Of a stretch of 51,019 bases of DNA, positions 16,572-25,424 are shown piece after piece. This DNA comes from Acidaminococcus fermentans (GTDB lineage Bacteria; Bacillota_C; Negativicutes; Acidaminococcales; Acidaminococcaceae). Both the position numbers and the translations under genes were made by a program. Positions within the stretch are counted from its first letter, which is position 1. Each line of letters begins with the position of its first letter. The DNA lies in NCBI GenBank assembly GCA_004555735.1, contig SFHH01000005.1:1-51019 (forward strand). The letters run 5' to 3'. The notes beneath the pieces were generated by a model that was given only the letters and a program-made list of their open reading frames with translations, searched no databases and was not told the origin of the DNA.

Positions 16572-17504
16572 ATGACTTTACAACAATTGCGCTATATCGT
16601 AGCCATTGCCGAAGCCGGGACCTTCAGCGGAGCGGCCAAGGACCTGTTCATCACTCAGCCCAGTCTCACCAAGATGGTCCGGGAACTGGAAAGGGAAATG
16701 GGCATCCAGATCTTCGAACGGACCAACAAAGGGGTCCACCTGTCCCGGGACGGGGAAATCTTCCTGGGCTATGCCCGACAGGTACTGGAACAGGCGGACC
16801 TTTTGGAATCCCGGTACAAGAAACAGGCCGGGGGCAAGCAGGAATTCACCGTATCCACCCAGCACTATTCCTTTGCGGTGAACGCGTTTGTAGATCTGAT
16901 CAAACAGTACGGGGGTGACACCTACGATTTCAGCCTCCAGGAGACCCAGACCTACACCATCATCGACGACGTGGCCCATATGCGCAGTGAAATCGGCATC
17001 CTGTACTACAATGCTTTCAACAAAGCCGTCCTCCAGAAAATCTTCAAGGCCAACGACTTGGTATTTCGGGAACTGTTCGTGGCCCAGCCCCATGTGTTCC
17101 TCAACTCGTCCCATCCTCTGGCAGGACGGGAGAGCGTTTCCATGGAAGAACTGGCCCCTTATCCCTATCTGTCCTATATCCAGGGGGACCATAACGCCTT
17201 TTATTTTTCTGAAGAGATTTTCAGCACGGTGGTCCGCAGCAAGAACATCCGGGTCACCGACCGAGCCACCCTGTTCAATCTGCTCATCGGCCTCGACGGC
17301 TATACCGTCTGCAGCGGAGTCATCGATCAGAAGCTGAACGGCGCCAGCATCATCGCCGTCCCTCTCCGGGAAGAAGGAGACATGCACATCGGCCTTTTGA
17401 CCCACAAACAGACCCATCTCAGCCGTCTGGGGAAGGCCTATGTGGAGGCTCTGGAGCGGTACATCGCCGACCAGGTAGGACAAGGCGCCCAGAAAGAAAA
17501 ATAA
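16572..17504 (+). CDS. LysR family transcriptional regulator (first of two)
   Basis: 310 residues from the ATG at 16572 (AGGA 6 nt upstream); the longer upstream frame lies inside the permease gene. The N-terminal winged helix-turn-helix (residues 1-60: LRYIVAIAEAGTFSGAAKDL and TQPSLTKMVRELE) is followed by a periplasmic-binding-like effector domain. It binds DNA as a tetramer and responds to an unknown small molecule. It is on the same strand as the ABC genes, not divergent from them, so the target is unclear. Confidence 0.85.
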   Translation: MTLQQLRYIVAIAEAGTFSGAAKDLFITQPSLTKMVRELEREMGIQIFERTNKGVHLSRDGEIFLGYARQVLEQADLLESRYKKQAGGKQEFTVSTQHYSFAVNAFVDLIKQYGGDTYDFSLQETQTYTIIDDVAHMRSEIGILYYNAFNKAVLQKIFKANDLVFRELFVAQPHVFLNSSHPLAGRESVSMEELAPYPYLSYIQGDHNAFYFSEEIFSTVVRSKNIRVTDRATLFNLLIGLDGYTVCSGVIDQKLNGASIIAVPLREEGDMHIGLLTHKQTHLSRLGKAYVEALERYIADQVGQGAQKEK

Positions 17505-17569
17505 AAAAAGAACATTGTCCTATCCATTCTATACATAGCTATATATAAGTGTTAACTTTTTAATGTTTT

Positions 17570-17598
17570 TTGCTATATTTTCCGTTTTACTGTATAAT
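17570..17598 (+). promoter_or_regulatory. Promoter of the second LysR gene
   Basis: TTGCTA (17570-17575), 17 bp, TATAAT (17593-17598), inside a strongly AT-rich gap of about 175 bp with short dyads such as CTATACATAG near 17529. Confidence 0.6.
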
Positions 17599-17679
17599 AT
17601 GACTTGCAGCATTATAAAGAAAAGCAATAATGTCTATGAACGGAATAAAAGGAACGCCGTGGAACGGATGAGGGGGACG

Positions 17680-18612
17680 ATGGATCTAAAAGAACAGCGG
17701 TATGTCTGTACGTTGGCGGAATGCGGCAACTTGACCCGGGCAGCTGACCGGCTGTACATTTCCCAGCCGGCCCTGAGTATCTACATCAGCAATCTGGAGA
17801 AACACCTGGGCATGCCCTTGTTCTGCCGGCAGGGCAAGCGCTTCATATTGACCAAGGCAGGGGAACGGTATGTCCATTATGCCCGGGGGATCCTGGCTAT
17901 CTCTAGCCGGTTCGACAGTGAAATGAGCATGCTCCTCAGTGAAGAGGCCGGGCGGCTCCGGATGGGGATTTCCATGCTCCGGGGCGCCTGGTTCCTGCCC
18001 CGTGTCCTGAAAGCTTTCCATGCCAGATGGCCCAAGGTGGAACTGGTCCTGCAGCAGGGAAACATGACCGTCCTGAAAGAACTGCTCCAGAAGCATGAAC
18101 TGGATCTGGTAGTGGTCAATGAAGAGAATCTGGACCGGACCATGGAGGCCCAGGAATTGTTCCAGGAGGAATTCCTGGTGGCGGTGCCCCAGGGCCATCC
18201 TCTGAACAGCCGGGCGGTGTTTGTCCAGGGCCAGCCCTACGGCATCCTGCAGCCGGAAGACTTGGATGGACAGGTCTTTTTGGTCACGACTCCGGACCAG
18301 AGCACCCGGGCACTCCAGGACCGGATCTTCCAGGAACAGGGAATCCGTCCCCGGCAGACCATCGTCATCCGCAGCATCGAACTGATCCTCCAGCTGGTGG
18401 CGGAAGGCGTGGGCCTTTGCATGGTGCGGGAGGCCTATACCCGGACTTTCCGGTATTCCAAGGCAGTGAATCTATACCAGCTGGATGTCCCGGGACATCG
18501 GCGCCGGGTCCTGGCAGCCTACCATGCCCGGGAACGGGTCCCCCAGTATATGGAAGGGATGGTGGAACTCCTGCGGCAGAGGGGACGGGAAATCCTGTCC
18601 GGGCGGCTGTGA
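17680..18612 (+). CDS. LysR family transcriptional regulator (second of two)
   Basis: 310 residues counted from MDLKEQ at 17680, the usual LysR start; an ATG at 17668 would add four residues and has the AGGGGG motif inside it. The winged helix-turn-helix occupies residues 1-60 (QRYVCTLAECGNLTRAADRL, SQPALSIYISNLE), and the rest is the effector-binding domain, similar to the CynR/CysB group. It is clearly distinct in sequence from the upstream LysR protein, so it is not a recent duplicate. No divergent target gene is present; AT-rich DNA flanks it on both sides. Confidence 0.85.
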   Translation: MDLKEQRYVCTLAECGNLTRAADRLYISQPALSIYISNLEKHLGMPLFCRQGKRFILTKAGERYVHYARGILAISSRFDSEMSMLLSEEAGRLRMGISMLRGAWFLPRVLKAFHARWPKVELVLQQGNMTVLKELLQKHELDLVVVNEENLDRTMEAQELFQEEFLVAVPQGHPLNSRAVFVQGQPYGILQPEDLDGQVFLVTTPDQSTRALQDRIFQEQGIRPRQTIVIRSIELILQLVAEGVGLCMVREAYTRTFRYSKAVNLYQLDVPGHRRRVLAAYHARERVPQYMEGMVELLRQRGREILSGRL

Positions 18613-19000
18613 ATTCGTCTATTTGTTTTCTAAATACTGTTCTTAATAAAAATATATTTCGAAAAAGTCTCTTTTGCTGGTATGCTATTCTTGGAAACAG
18701 GAAGCAGCCGGGAAAGGAGGCTTTTCTTTTTTGCCTACGCTGTTCTTGTATCGGAAGGAGATAGGATATACACAGATGGAAAGCCCGAAGGTAGACACGG
18801 ATATTTACAGAATTATATAATAAAATGTAAAATATTTCGTAATTTGTATCAATATGTCTGGAAAAATGACAAATATTTTTCTATAATAGAAAGTAGTAAT
18901 CTAAGAAATAGTCATTATTGAAATGAAGTGCTGATCCAGTCCATCAGCCTGTACCAGAACAGTCAGGGATTTTGGCAGGAAGATAAAGAAAGGGACGACC
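18613..19000. other. AT-rich intergenic stretch without a supported gene
   Basis: 388 bp with base composition much richer in A and T than the neighbourhood, especially 18760-18920. A 79-codon frame at 18682-18921 is present but has no ribosome-binding site and no recognisable motif. TATAAT at 18882-18887 may be the -10 of the niaR promoter. It may be a gene remnant or a regulatory region; nothing more can be supported. Confidence 0.5.
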
Positions 19001-19522
19001 ATGAACAATCAAATGAGACGGGAAAAACTGTATGAGATCTTGGAAAATGCGGACAGGCCCATTACGGGAATCGAACTTTCCAAGACGCTGGATGTGACCC
19101 GGCAGATCATCGTAGGGGATGTGGCAATCCTGCGCAGCAGTGGTAAACCCATCCTTTCCACGGCTCGGGGCTATCAGCTCCAGGGACCGGCGGAAGAACG
19201 GGGCTGCAGCCGGAGCCTCCACTGCTGCAGCCGGACCATGGACGAGGATGAGTTGGAAGCCGAGCTGAATGCGGTGGTGGACAATGGGGGAATCGTCCGA
19301 GGCCTGACCCTGTCCCATGAGGTTTATGGCATCATCCATATCGATATGAACATCTACAGCCGCCGGGATGTCCGCCAGTATGTGGATAAGCTCCGGGCCA
19401 GTGATGCCCCTCTGATTGTTACGCTGACCAATGGAGTCCATACCCTGAAAGTGGAGACTCGGGTGGATGAAGAGATGAATGCGGTCCAAGAAGGGCTGCA
19501 GGAGCTGGGAATCCTGACGTAG
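19001..19522 (+). CDS. niaR: NiaR-type transcriptional repressor (HTH_11 plus 3H domain)
   Basis: 173 residues, with AAAGGGA 6 nt upstream of the start. Residues 5-60 form a helix-turn-helix (ITGIELSKTLDVTRQIIVGDVAILR). Residues 70-173 form the 3H domain, whose conserved histidines are seen in SLHCCSR, LSHEVYG, GIIHIDM and GVHTLKV. The family represses NAD biosynthesis and niacin transport when nicotinate is present. No nad or niaP gene lies in the window, so its targets are elsewhere. A bidirectional terminator separates it from the convergent ppx. Confidence 0.9.
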   Translation: MNNQMRREKLYEILENADRPITGIELSKTLDVTRQIIVGDVAILRSSGKPILSTARGYQLQGPAEERGCSRSLHCCSRTMDEDELEAELNAVVDNGGIVRGLTLSHEVYGIIHIDMNIYSRRDVRQYVDKLRASDAPLIVTLTNGVHTLKVETRVDEEMNAVQEGLQELGILT

Positions 19523-19523
19523 A

Positions 19524-19570
19524 AAAAAAGATGGGGTGTTGCACAGAACGTGCAACACCCCATCTTTTTT
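19524..19570. terminator. Bidirectional terminator between niaR and ppx
   Basis: GATGGGGTGTTGCAC (19530-19544), loop AGAAC, GTGCAACACCCCATC (19550-19564), 15 perfect pairs, flanked by A-run and T-run so it works on both strands. It carries the GTTGC/GCAAC core. Confidence 0.92.
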
Positions 19571-21098
19571 ATTTCCCTTCTTTCACCACCACCGTTAAGC
19601 TGCAGCCCAGGTTTTTCCGGAACCATTTGGTCATGGACTGGAGCTGCTGGAGCTCTACGGACGGTGTACGGGAGGCTGTAAGGGTCAGGACGGCACCGCC
19701 GTTCAGGATGGCGGGTTCGATGGACTGGATGGCGCCGGTCTGGGTGTAATCCAGACATTCCGCCAGGGCCAGGAGCAGGGCGGCATTGCCCAGCCGTTTC
19801 AAGTCGATTTCTGGAATCAGCTTCCGGTAGGCTTTGTTCCGCAGATAGCCTCGATTCACCCCATGGTGCCAGGCGGCCAGGATGGCGGTGTAGACCACGT
19901 CCAGGTGGTTCAGGCCGAAGAGCTTTCCGTTTTCGATTAGGTAGCCGCTGTGCCGGGTGTGATTGTAGTAATTGATGGTGATCCCTGTATCATGGAGCAG
20001 GGCTGCGGTTTCCAGCAGGGGCTCCCATTTCAGCGGATCCAGCTTGTGGAGGGACTGCCAGCCCCGGAACAGCTGGAGGGCGTAACGGGCCACCAGCCGG
20101 CAGTGATCTTCGTCGGGAGAATAGAGGTGGATCATATTTTCCCGGGCTGTTTCCAGGATGTTGGGGGTGATCAGGGGGCGGTCCGTATGTTCATGGAGAT
20201 ATTGGGAGAACAGGCCTTCCCGGAGCCCACAGCCGGAAACGATCAGCTTCCGTGCCTTGCTCCGGTCCGCCAGAGCTTTGATGATAGAAGAACCGGCGAT
20301 AATCACATCTGCCCGGTCGTTGGAAAGGCCGGGGATCCGCCGCCGGGTGGCCAGGGTAGTTCCAGGCAGTGTCTTGTACCATTCCTTGAAGTCCGGGATC
20401 CCGAACTGGTAGTTGTGGAGCTTGGAAGTAAAGTATTTGGTCCGTTTCTGTTCGATCTTTCCCACAGAACGGGCCGTCCCCCCTACTCCTACCAGAGGGA
20501 GGCCACAGCCGGAGATCCAGGGAGCTTTTTGCATCTGCTCATTGATGGTCCGGCGCATCTTGTTCAGGGCAGCCGGATCCACAGCATTGTTCAGCTTGAA
20601 ATTCTTGGTCAGGTTCACGCAGCCGATGGGCAGGCTGACGCTGTCCACCAGTTTCCGGTCTTTGACCAGGATCACTTCCGTGGAAGCACCTCCTAAGTCG
20701 AAGATTACCGCATCTTTCACGTCGATGGTGTTGATGACTCCCAGATAGCTGAGATAGGCTTCTGTTTTCCCGGAGATGATTTCCAGGGTGATGCCGGAAG
20801 CCTGGGAAGCTGCTTTGGCCAGTTTGGCCCCGTTGGGAGCATTCCGGATGGCTGCGGTGGCCACGGCAATGGTTTCGTCTACTTGGAAGATCCGGCACAT
20901 GGAAGCGAAGTTCTTCAGGCAGTTGGTGGTGGCGGCGAAGGCTTCCTCTGTCAGATAACCTTTTTTGTCCGTCTTCAGGGCCAGCCGCAGCGGATCTTTC
21001 TGGTTGTAGATCAGGTTGCAGGCCTTGGAGGCATGGATTTCCATAATGACAAGACGGGCGGAGTTGGACCCCACGTCGATGATGGCAATGCGTTTCAT
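19569..21098 (-). CDS. ppx: Exopolyphosphatase / pentaphosphate phosphohydrolase, Ppx/GppA family with HD domain
   Basis: 509 residues. The actin-like ASKHA domain carries all expected motifs: IDVGSNSARL near the N-terminus, ATAAIRNAPNG, ISGKTEAYLSYLG and IFDLGGASTEV. The C-terminal half has an HD-type helical domain with ALLHDTGITINY and HTRHSGYLI. It removes terminal phosphate from polyphosphate and/or pppGpp. GGGGG lies 5 nt before the ATG. It is divergent from a second, degenerate Ppx/GppA gene and ppk, forming a polyphosphate locus. Confidence 0.9.
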   Translation of the reverse strand: MKRIAIIDVGSNSARLVIMEIHASKACNLIYNQKDPLRLALKTDKKGYLTEEAFAATTNCLKNFASMCRIFQVDETIAVATAAIRNAPNGAKLAKAASQASGITLEIISGKTEAYLSYLGVINTIDVKDAVIFDLGGASTEVILVKDRKLVDSVSLPIGCVNLTKNFKLNNAVDPAALNKMRRTINEQMQKAPWISGCGLPLVGVGGTARSVGKIEQKRTKYFTSKLHNYQFGIPDFKEWYKTLPGTTLATRRRIPGLSNDRADVIIAGSSIIKALADRSKARKLIVSGCGLREGLFSQYLHEHTDRPLITPNILETARENMIHLYSPDEDHCRLVARYALQLFRGWQSLHKLDPLKWEPLLETAALLHDTGITINYYNHTRHSGYLIENGKLFGLNHLDVVYTAILAAWHHGVNRGYLRNKAYRKLIPEIDLKRLGNAALLLALAECLDYTQTGAIQSIEPAILNGGAVLTLTASRTPSVELQQLQSMTKWFRKNLGCSLTVVVKEGK

Positions 21099-21255
21099 AT
21101 GATCCCCCGATCCAGACAGGGTAATATAAAAAATCTATACCCCGTTTACACTGTTTTTTTCTTATACGAGAAGTGTTAAACTAAACTTAGTATAACACGA
21201 TTGCCCCCCCGGGGGGTAGGACAAACAGGGTTATACCCAAGGCGAGGAGGAATCT
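21099..21255. promoter_or_regulatory. Divergent promoter region between the two Ppx/GppA genes
   Basis: 157 bp. It contains an inverted repeat GTGTTA (21173-21178) and TAACAC (21193-21198), a C7/G6 palindrome at about 21204-21216, and TATAAC at 21191-21196 as a possible rightward -10. The GTGTTA dyad could be an operator serving both directions; this is inference. Confidence 0.4.
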
Positions 21256-22815
21256 ATGGCAAAGAAGAGATTGCGTTCAGCAGCGGTGATCCATCTGGGA
21301 TCAGAGAATATCACCATGCAGCTGATAGAATATACTGGATTGGATGATGTCCGGATCATTACGGAACTGCGCAACAAAGTCCGGCTGGGGGAAGAGACTT
21401 TCCAGACTCGGAAGATCTCTTTCGGGACCATGCTGCAGATCGTGGAGATCCTCAAAGGGTACCGCCAGGTGATGCGGGAATACGGAGTGAAATCCTATAT
21501 TCTCCAGGCTACCACTGCCGTACGGGAAGCAGAGAACCAGCAGTATTTCCTGGATCAGGTGCTGGTGAAGACCGGCTTCCAGATCGAAGTGGTGAATATG
21601 TCCCGGGAAATCTACACTAAGATGGCTTCCCTGCTACGGACAATGGAAATCCGGCCGGAATTGCCTATGCCTCGGGAAGGGGTCCTTCTGGCGGATATCT
21701 CGTCCGGGGGATTGGGACTTACTTATGTGAAGAACCGGGAAGTGAAATTCCAGCAGAATCTCCATGTAGGGCTGGTCCGGCTGAAGGAACAGTTCACCCG
21801 GAACGAACGGTCCAGCATCTATTTCGAACAAGCCCTGAAGGAATATCTCCAGGACCGGATCGGGGTGGTGGCGGAAGAACTGGAGGATGAGACCATCAGC
21901 ATGCTGGTGCTCACAGGGACGGAAAGCCAGGTGCTCTTGGATCTTTTCGGAAAGAAACAGACCCGGAAGGAAAACATTTCCTTTACAGCGGAGGAAGTGG
22001 CTGATTTCTATAGAAAAGTCCACCGGCTGAAAGAAAGCCAACTGGAGAAACTGTTCGGCCTGAGTCCGGAAGAGACGGAAGTGGCCCTTCCGGCCATCAC
22101 TCTCTGCCAGCTGCTCATGGAAATGTCTCGAGCCCAGAAGATCCTTATGCCGGTGGACCGGTTCGTGGACGGGATGAAGCTTCTCTACATCGCCCGGCAG
22201 CTGGATCGGAAGTTTTTGGAAGAGATGCTGGACATCCAGATGAGCCTGGTCCGGAGCATCGGGAACCGTTTCCACTATGATGCACCCCATGCAGCTTGGG
22301 TGGAAAAAATGTGCTGTACTCTCTTTGACGCCCTGGCACCTTCTCAGGGATTGGATCAGGAAGATAAGATCCTGCTGCGGGCGGCGGCCTATCTGCACAA
22401 CATCGGGAAGTACGCTTCTATGCGGACTTACGACAGGTACAATTATTACCTGATCGACAGTGCGGATCTTTTGGGCTTCAGTGTGGAACAGTGCCATACC
22501 ATCGCCCAGATTTCCTATCTGTACACCCTGGACCGGCCGGAACTGAATGGGAATGAACCCAAAGATTTCGGAAGCAGCATCCCTCCGCTGGTGGCCAAGC
22601 TGGCGGCCATCCTTCGGCTGGCGGATTCTCTGGACATCAGCGGGCGGCAGAAGATCCGCGGCTGCAAAGTGGTAATCCGGGGCAATGAACTGCGGGTCCT
22701 GGCCGAGAGCCGGGAAAACCTTTCCCTAGAAGAATGGACTTTCGGCAAGCGGGGCAGCTTCTTTGAAGAAGTCTTTGGCCTGCAGCCGGTGTTGGAGAAA
22801 GCAGAGGAGAAATGA
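21256..22815 (+). CDS. Degenerate Ppx/GppA-family protein with HD-like domain
   Basis: 519 residues, with GAGGAGG 6 nt upstream of the start. The domain order matches the divergent Ppx, but key motifs are altered. The first phosphate loop reads AAVIHLGSENI instead of IDVGSNS. The segment equivalent to SGxxEA reads NMSREIYTKM and lacks the glutamate. The second loop is LLADISSGGLGL rather than DxGGxSTE. The HD motif reads YLHNIGKY, Asn replacing Asp. So both active centres look damaged while the frame is intact and long. A regulatory or binding role for polyphosphate or (p)ppGpp is inferred. It overlaps the ppk start region (ATGATG at the stop), so it is co-expressed with polyphosphate kinase. 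Confidence 0.8.
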   Translation: MAKKRLRSAAVIHLGSENITMQLIEYTGLDDVRIITELRNKVRLGEETFQTRKISFGTMLQIVEILKGYRQVMREYGVKSYILQATTAVREAENQQYFLDQVLVKTGFQIEVVNMSREIYTKMASLLRTMEIRPELPMPREGVLLADISSGGLGLTYVKNREVKFQQNLHVGLVRLKEQFTRNERSSIYFEQALKEYLQDRIGVVAEELEDETISMLVLTGTESQVLLDLFGKKQTRKENISFTAEEVADFYRKVHRLKESQLEKLFGLSPEETEVALPAITLCQLLMEMSRAQKILMPVDRFVDGMKLLYIARQLDRKFLEEMLDIQMSLVRSIGNRFHYDAPHAAWVEKMCCTLFDALAPSQGLDQEDKILLRAAAYLHNIGKYASMRTYDRYNYYLIDSADLLGFSVEQCHTIAQISYLYTLDRPELNGNEPKDFGSSIPPLVAKLAAILRLADSLDISGRQKIRGCKVVIRGNELRVLAESRENLSLEEWTFGKRGSFFEEVFGLQPVLEKAEEK

Positions 22816-24923
22816 TGAAGATCGATCTGAACAAACCAGAGTATTACGTGAACCGGGAACTGAGCTGGCTGAAATTCAACCTGCGGGTGCTGCGGGAAGC
22901 TGGGGTACGGAATCTGCCCCTTTTGGAGCGGCTGCGTTTCGTAGCCATCTCTGCCTCCAACCTGGATGAGTTCTTCATGGTCCGGGTGGCGGGGCTCATC
23001 GAGCAGGAAGCCGCCGGAGTGGACCGGGTGGATGCAGCGGGCTTGAACGTCGGGGACCAGCTGCGGGAAATCGCTCTTTCCGCCCATAACCAGATGAAGC
23101 TGAAATACCGGTACTTCTTTGCTCTGGTCAATGAACTGGAGAAATATGCCGTCTGCTTCTCTCGGGTGAAGGATGTAACGGAGGAACAGCGGCGGGAACT
23201 GGAGAGCTATTACCAGGAAATGGTCTTCCCTGTGCTCACACCTATGGCAGTGGATGCAGCCCGGCCTTTTCCCTTCCTGGCCAATAAATCCCTGAACATC
23301 GCTGTGGAACTCCGGGATAAAAAAGGAGAGCAGAAGATCGCTTTCGTCCAGGTGCCTTCGGTGCTGCCCCGGTTCATTTCCCTGGTGGGAAAGGATGGAG
23401 CACGGGCCTATGTGTTCCTGGAAGATCTGATTATGGAACACTGCCAGGATCTGTTCAAAGGCCTTGTCATCGTGGATATGGTTCCCTTCCGGATTACCCG
23501 GGACAGCGACTTGGAAGTGGAGGAAGATGCCACCCAGGACCTGATGAAGGAAATCGAACGGTCCCTGCGGAAACGGAAGAGAGGCGCGGCGGTCCGGTTG
23601 GAAATCAATGCCACCGATGACAAATACCTGAAGGATTTCCTAGTGAAAAACCTGGACTTGGCGCCCCGGGATGTATATGAGATACAGGGACCTTTGGATC
23701 TGACCTTCCTGAACAAGTTCATCGACCAGCCCGGCATGGAACAATGGAAGTTCACGCCTTATATCGGTCAACAGCCGGAGGAACTGCCGGATTATGAGGA
23801 TCTGTTCGGAAAAATCCGGGAACATGACATTCTCCTCCACCATCCCTACGAAAGCTTTGACCCCATTGTGAAACTGCTGGCAGAAGCAGCGGAAGATCCC
23901 CAGGTGCTGGCCATCAAACAGACCTTGTACCGGGTCAGCGGGAACTCTCCCCTGGTGGCGGCTTTGGCACGGGCAGCGGAAAACGGCAAGCAGGTCACGG
24001 CCTTGGTAGAACTGAAGGCCCGGTTCGACGAAGAGAACAACATCGTCTGGGCCCGACGGCTGGAAAAAGCCGGCTGCCACGTAATCTACGGTCTCATGGG
24101 CTTGAAGACTCACTCTAAGATCATCCTCATTGTCCGGAAGGAAGCGGATGGAATCAAACGGTATGTACACCTGGGCACCGGGAACTACAACGACAAGACC
24201 GCTAAGCTCTATACGGATCTAGGGCTCCTGACCGCCAATGACCAGTACGGACAGGATGCTTCAGCCTTCTTCAACGTGCTCAGCGGCTATTCGGAACCTC
24301 CCGTGTTCAACAAACTGGTGATGGCGCCCATCGGGCTCCGGGAAAAGATTTATGAGCTGGTAGATCGGGAAATCGCCCATGTGAAGGCAGGCGGTACCGG
24401 GTATATCGCTGCCAAGATGAATTCCCTGATCGACCAGCCTGTAATCCGGAAGTTCTACGAAGCTTCCCAGGCTGGGGTGAAGATCGACTTGATCGTCCGG
24501 GGAATCTGCGGCCTGCGGCCGGGAATCAAAGGGGTCAGTGAGAATATTACGGTCCGGTCCATCATCGGTCGGTTCTTGGAGCATAGCCGGGTGTACTATT
24601 TCGCCAACAACGGGGATGAAGAGCTCTACCTGTCCAGCGCGGATATGATGCCTCGGAACCTGAACGATCGAGTGGAACTGCTGTTCCCGGTGGAACGGAA
24701 GGCCCATATCCAACGGGTGAAGGAATTCCTGGACCTGTGCCTGAAAGACAATGTGGGGGCCCATGTGATGCTGGCCAACGGGACCTGGCGCCGGGCCTAT
24801 CCCCACGGTCGGAAGAAAATCAGCGTCCAGGCAGCCATGATGCAGCGGGCCAAATCCCACGCTCCTAAAAAATCCATGCCCATGGAACAGCGGCTGAAGC
24901 CTATGGTCCGCAGGGAAGAATGA
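22815..24923 (+). CDS. ppk: Polyphosphate kinase 1
   Basis: 702 residues from the second ATG of an ATGATG pair, 5 nt after GAGGAG. N-terminal ELSWLKFN and NLDEFFMVRVAGL motifs are typical of PPK1. The catalytic part shows HHPYESFDPIV, QTLYRVSG, ELKARFDEENNI, the autophosphorylated histidine in LKTHSKI, and YVHLGTGNYN. It makes polyphosphate from ATP. It is co-transcribed with the degenerate Ppx/GppA protein. Length is normal for the family. Confidence 0.95.
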   Translation: MKIDLNKPEYYVNRELSWLKFNLRVLREAGVRNLPLLERLRFVAISASNLDEFFMVRVAGLIEQEAAGVDRVDAAGLNVGDQLREIALSAHNQMKLKYRYFFALVNELEKYAVCFSRVKDVTEEQRRELESYYQEMVFPVLTPMAVDAARPFPFLANKSLNIAVELRDKKGEQKIAFVQVPSVLPRFISLVGKDGARAYVFLEDLIMEHCQDLFKGLVIVDMVPFRITRDSDLEVEEDATQDLMKEIERSLRKRKRGAAVRLEINATDDKYLKDFLVKNLDLAPRDVYEIQGPLDLTFLNKFIDQPGMEQWKFTPYIGQQPEELPDYEDLFGKIREHDILLHHPYESFDPIVKLLAEAAEDPQVLAIKQTLYRVSGNSPLVAALARAAENGKQVTALVELKARFDEENNIVWARRLEKAGCHVIYGLMGLKTHSKIILIVRKEADGIKRYVHLGTGNYNDKTAKLYTDLGLLTANDQYGQDASAFFNVLSGYSEPPVFNKLVMAPIGLREKIYELVDREIAHVKAGGTGYIAAKMNSLIDQPVIRKFYEASQAGVKIDLIVRGICGLRPGIKGVSENITVRSIIGRFLEHSRVYYFANNGDEELYLSSADMMPRNLNDRVELLFPVERKAHIQRVKEFLDLCLKDNVGAHVMLANGTWRRAYPHGRKKISVQAAMMQRAKSHAPKKSMPMEQRLKPMVRREE

Positions 24924-24943
24924 CGGAGGGACCCTTTTTGTGA

Positions 24944-24949
24944 TATAAT
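24944..24949 (+). promoter_or_regulatory. Extended -10 promoter after ppk
   Basis: TGATATAAT (TGnTATAAT) about 24 nt before the GTG start of the next gene. A short G-rich and T-rich sequence just upstream (GGGACCCTTTTTG) may be part of a weak ppk terminator. Confidence 0.5.
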
Positions 24950-24972
24950 GGCTTATCATAAAGAGAGGTGCG

Positions 24973-25290
24973 GTGCGAGAGATGGCAGTGCAAAGTGTAA
25001 CCTTAAATTACAATGGACATTATGGATATCTGGATTATGACGAAGAAACCCATGAAATGACGGTTTTCATTCCGGACGGGGAAGAAGCGGCCCAGAAGGT
25101 ACGGGACTTTTTGAACCAGCACCGGAAACTGGAAGTCCCCACGGACGAATGCACCTACCATTTCGGGGAGATCACCGTGGATCCCCGGACTAGCTGGCAG
25201 GATTGTCAGCAGGCACTCACCCGGCTGTGGGTGGATACCGGGGTGCTGGTGGAATGGAGCATGCCACCCCGGATGACCAACGATCTGTAA
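24973..25290 (+). CDS. Small hypothetical protein
   Basis: 105 residues from a GTG with GAGAGG 4 nt upstream; MAVQSV at 24982 is the alternative start. No signal peptide or membrane segment. The protein is acidic, begins with a beta-like LNYNGHYGYLDYDEE stretch and contains two tryptophans (SWQDCQ, RLWVDTG). I do not recognise the family. It stands between ppk and a cluster of DnaA boxes. Confidence 0.65.
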   Translation: MREMAVQSVTLNYNGHYGYLDYDEETHEMTVFIPDGEEAAQKVRDFLNQHRKLEVPTDECTYHFGEITVDPRTSWQDCQQALTRLWVDTGVLVEWSMPPRMTNDL

Positions 25291-25291
25291 G

Positions 25292-25391
25292 TTATGCACA
25301 GAGTTATCCACTTATAAACATCTGTATTGTGGATAATTCCTGATAGAGAGGGGAAAACCTGAGAAAATACGGGAATTCAGCCTGTGGATAA
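25292..25391. promoter_or_regulatory. Cluster of four DnaA boxes
   Basis: Four 9-mers within 100 bp: TTATGCACA (25292-25300, exact consensus TTATNCACA), TTATCCACT (25304-25312, one mismatch), TGTGGATAA (25328-25336, exact on the minus strand) and TGTGGATAA (25383-25391, exact on the minus strand). The first and second point right, the third and fourth left. It lies directly upstream of a phosphoribosyltransferase gene. It could titrate DnaA, control that promoter, or belong to a replication-related site. Confidence 0.75.
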
Positions 25392-25424
25392 AGGCAGCGC
25401 AAAAGAGAGCGGGGAGGGTGCCAA

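Noticed and set aside
16572..18612. Recent tandem duplication of LysR genes
   Set aside because: The two proteins differ widely outside the general helix-turn-helix pattern, so they are separate family members.
18682..18921. 79-codon frame in the AT-rich gap
   Set aside because: No ribosome-binding site, no recognisable motif, biased composition; reported as an intergenic stretch instead.
25292..25391. Chromosomal origin oriC
   Set aside because: Four DnaA boxes are present, but no dnaA, dnaN, gyrB or rpmH lies nearby and no clear AT-rich unwinding element is seen; kept as a DnaA-box cluster only.
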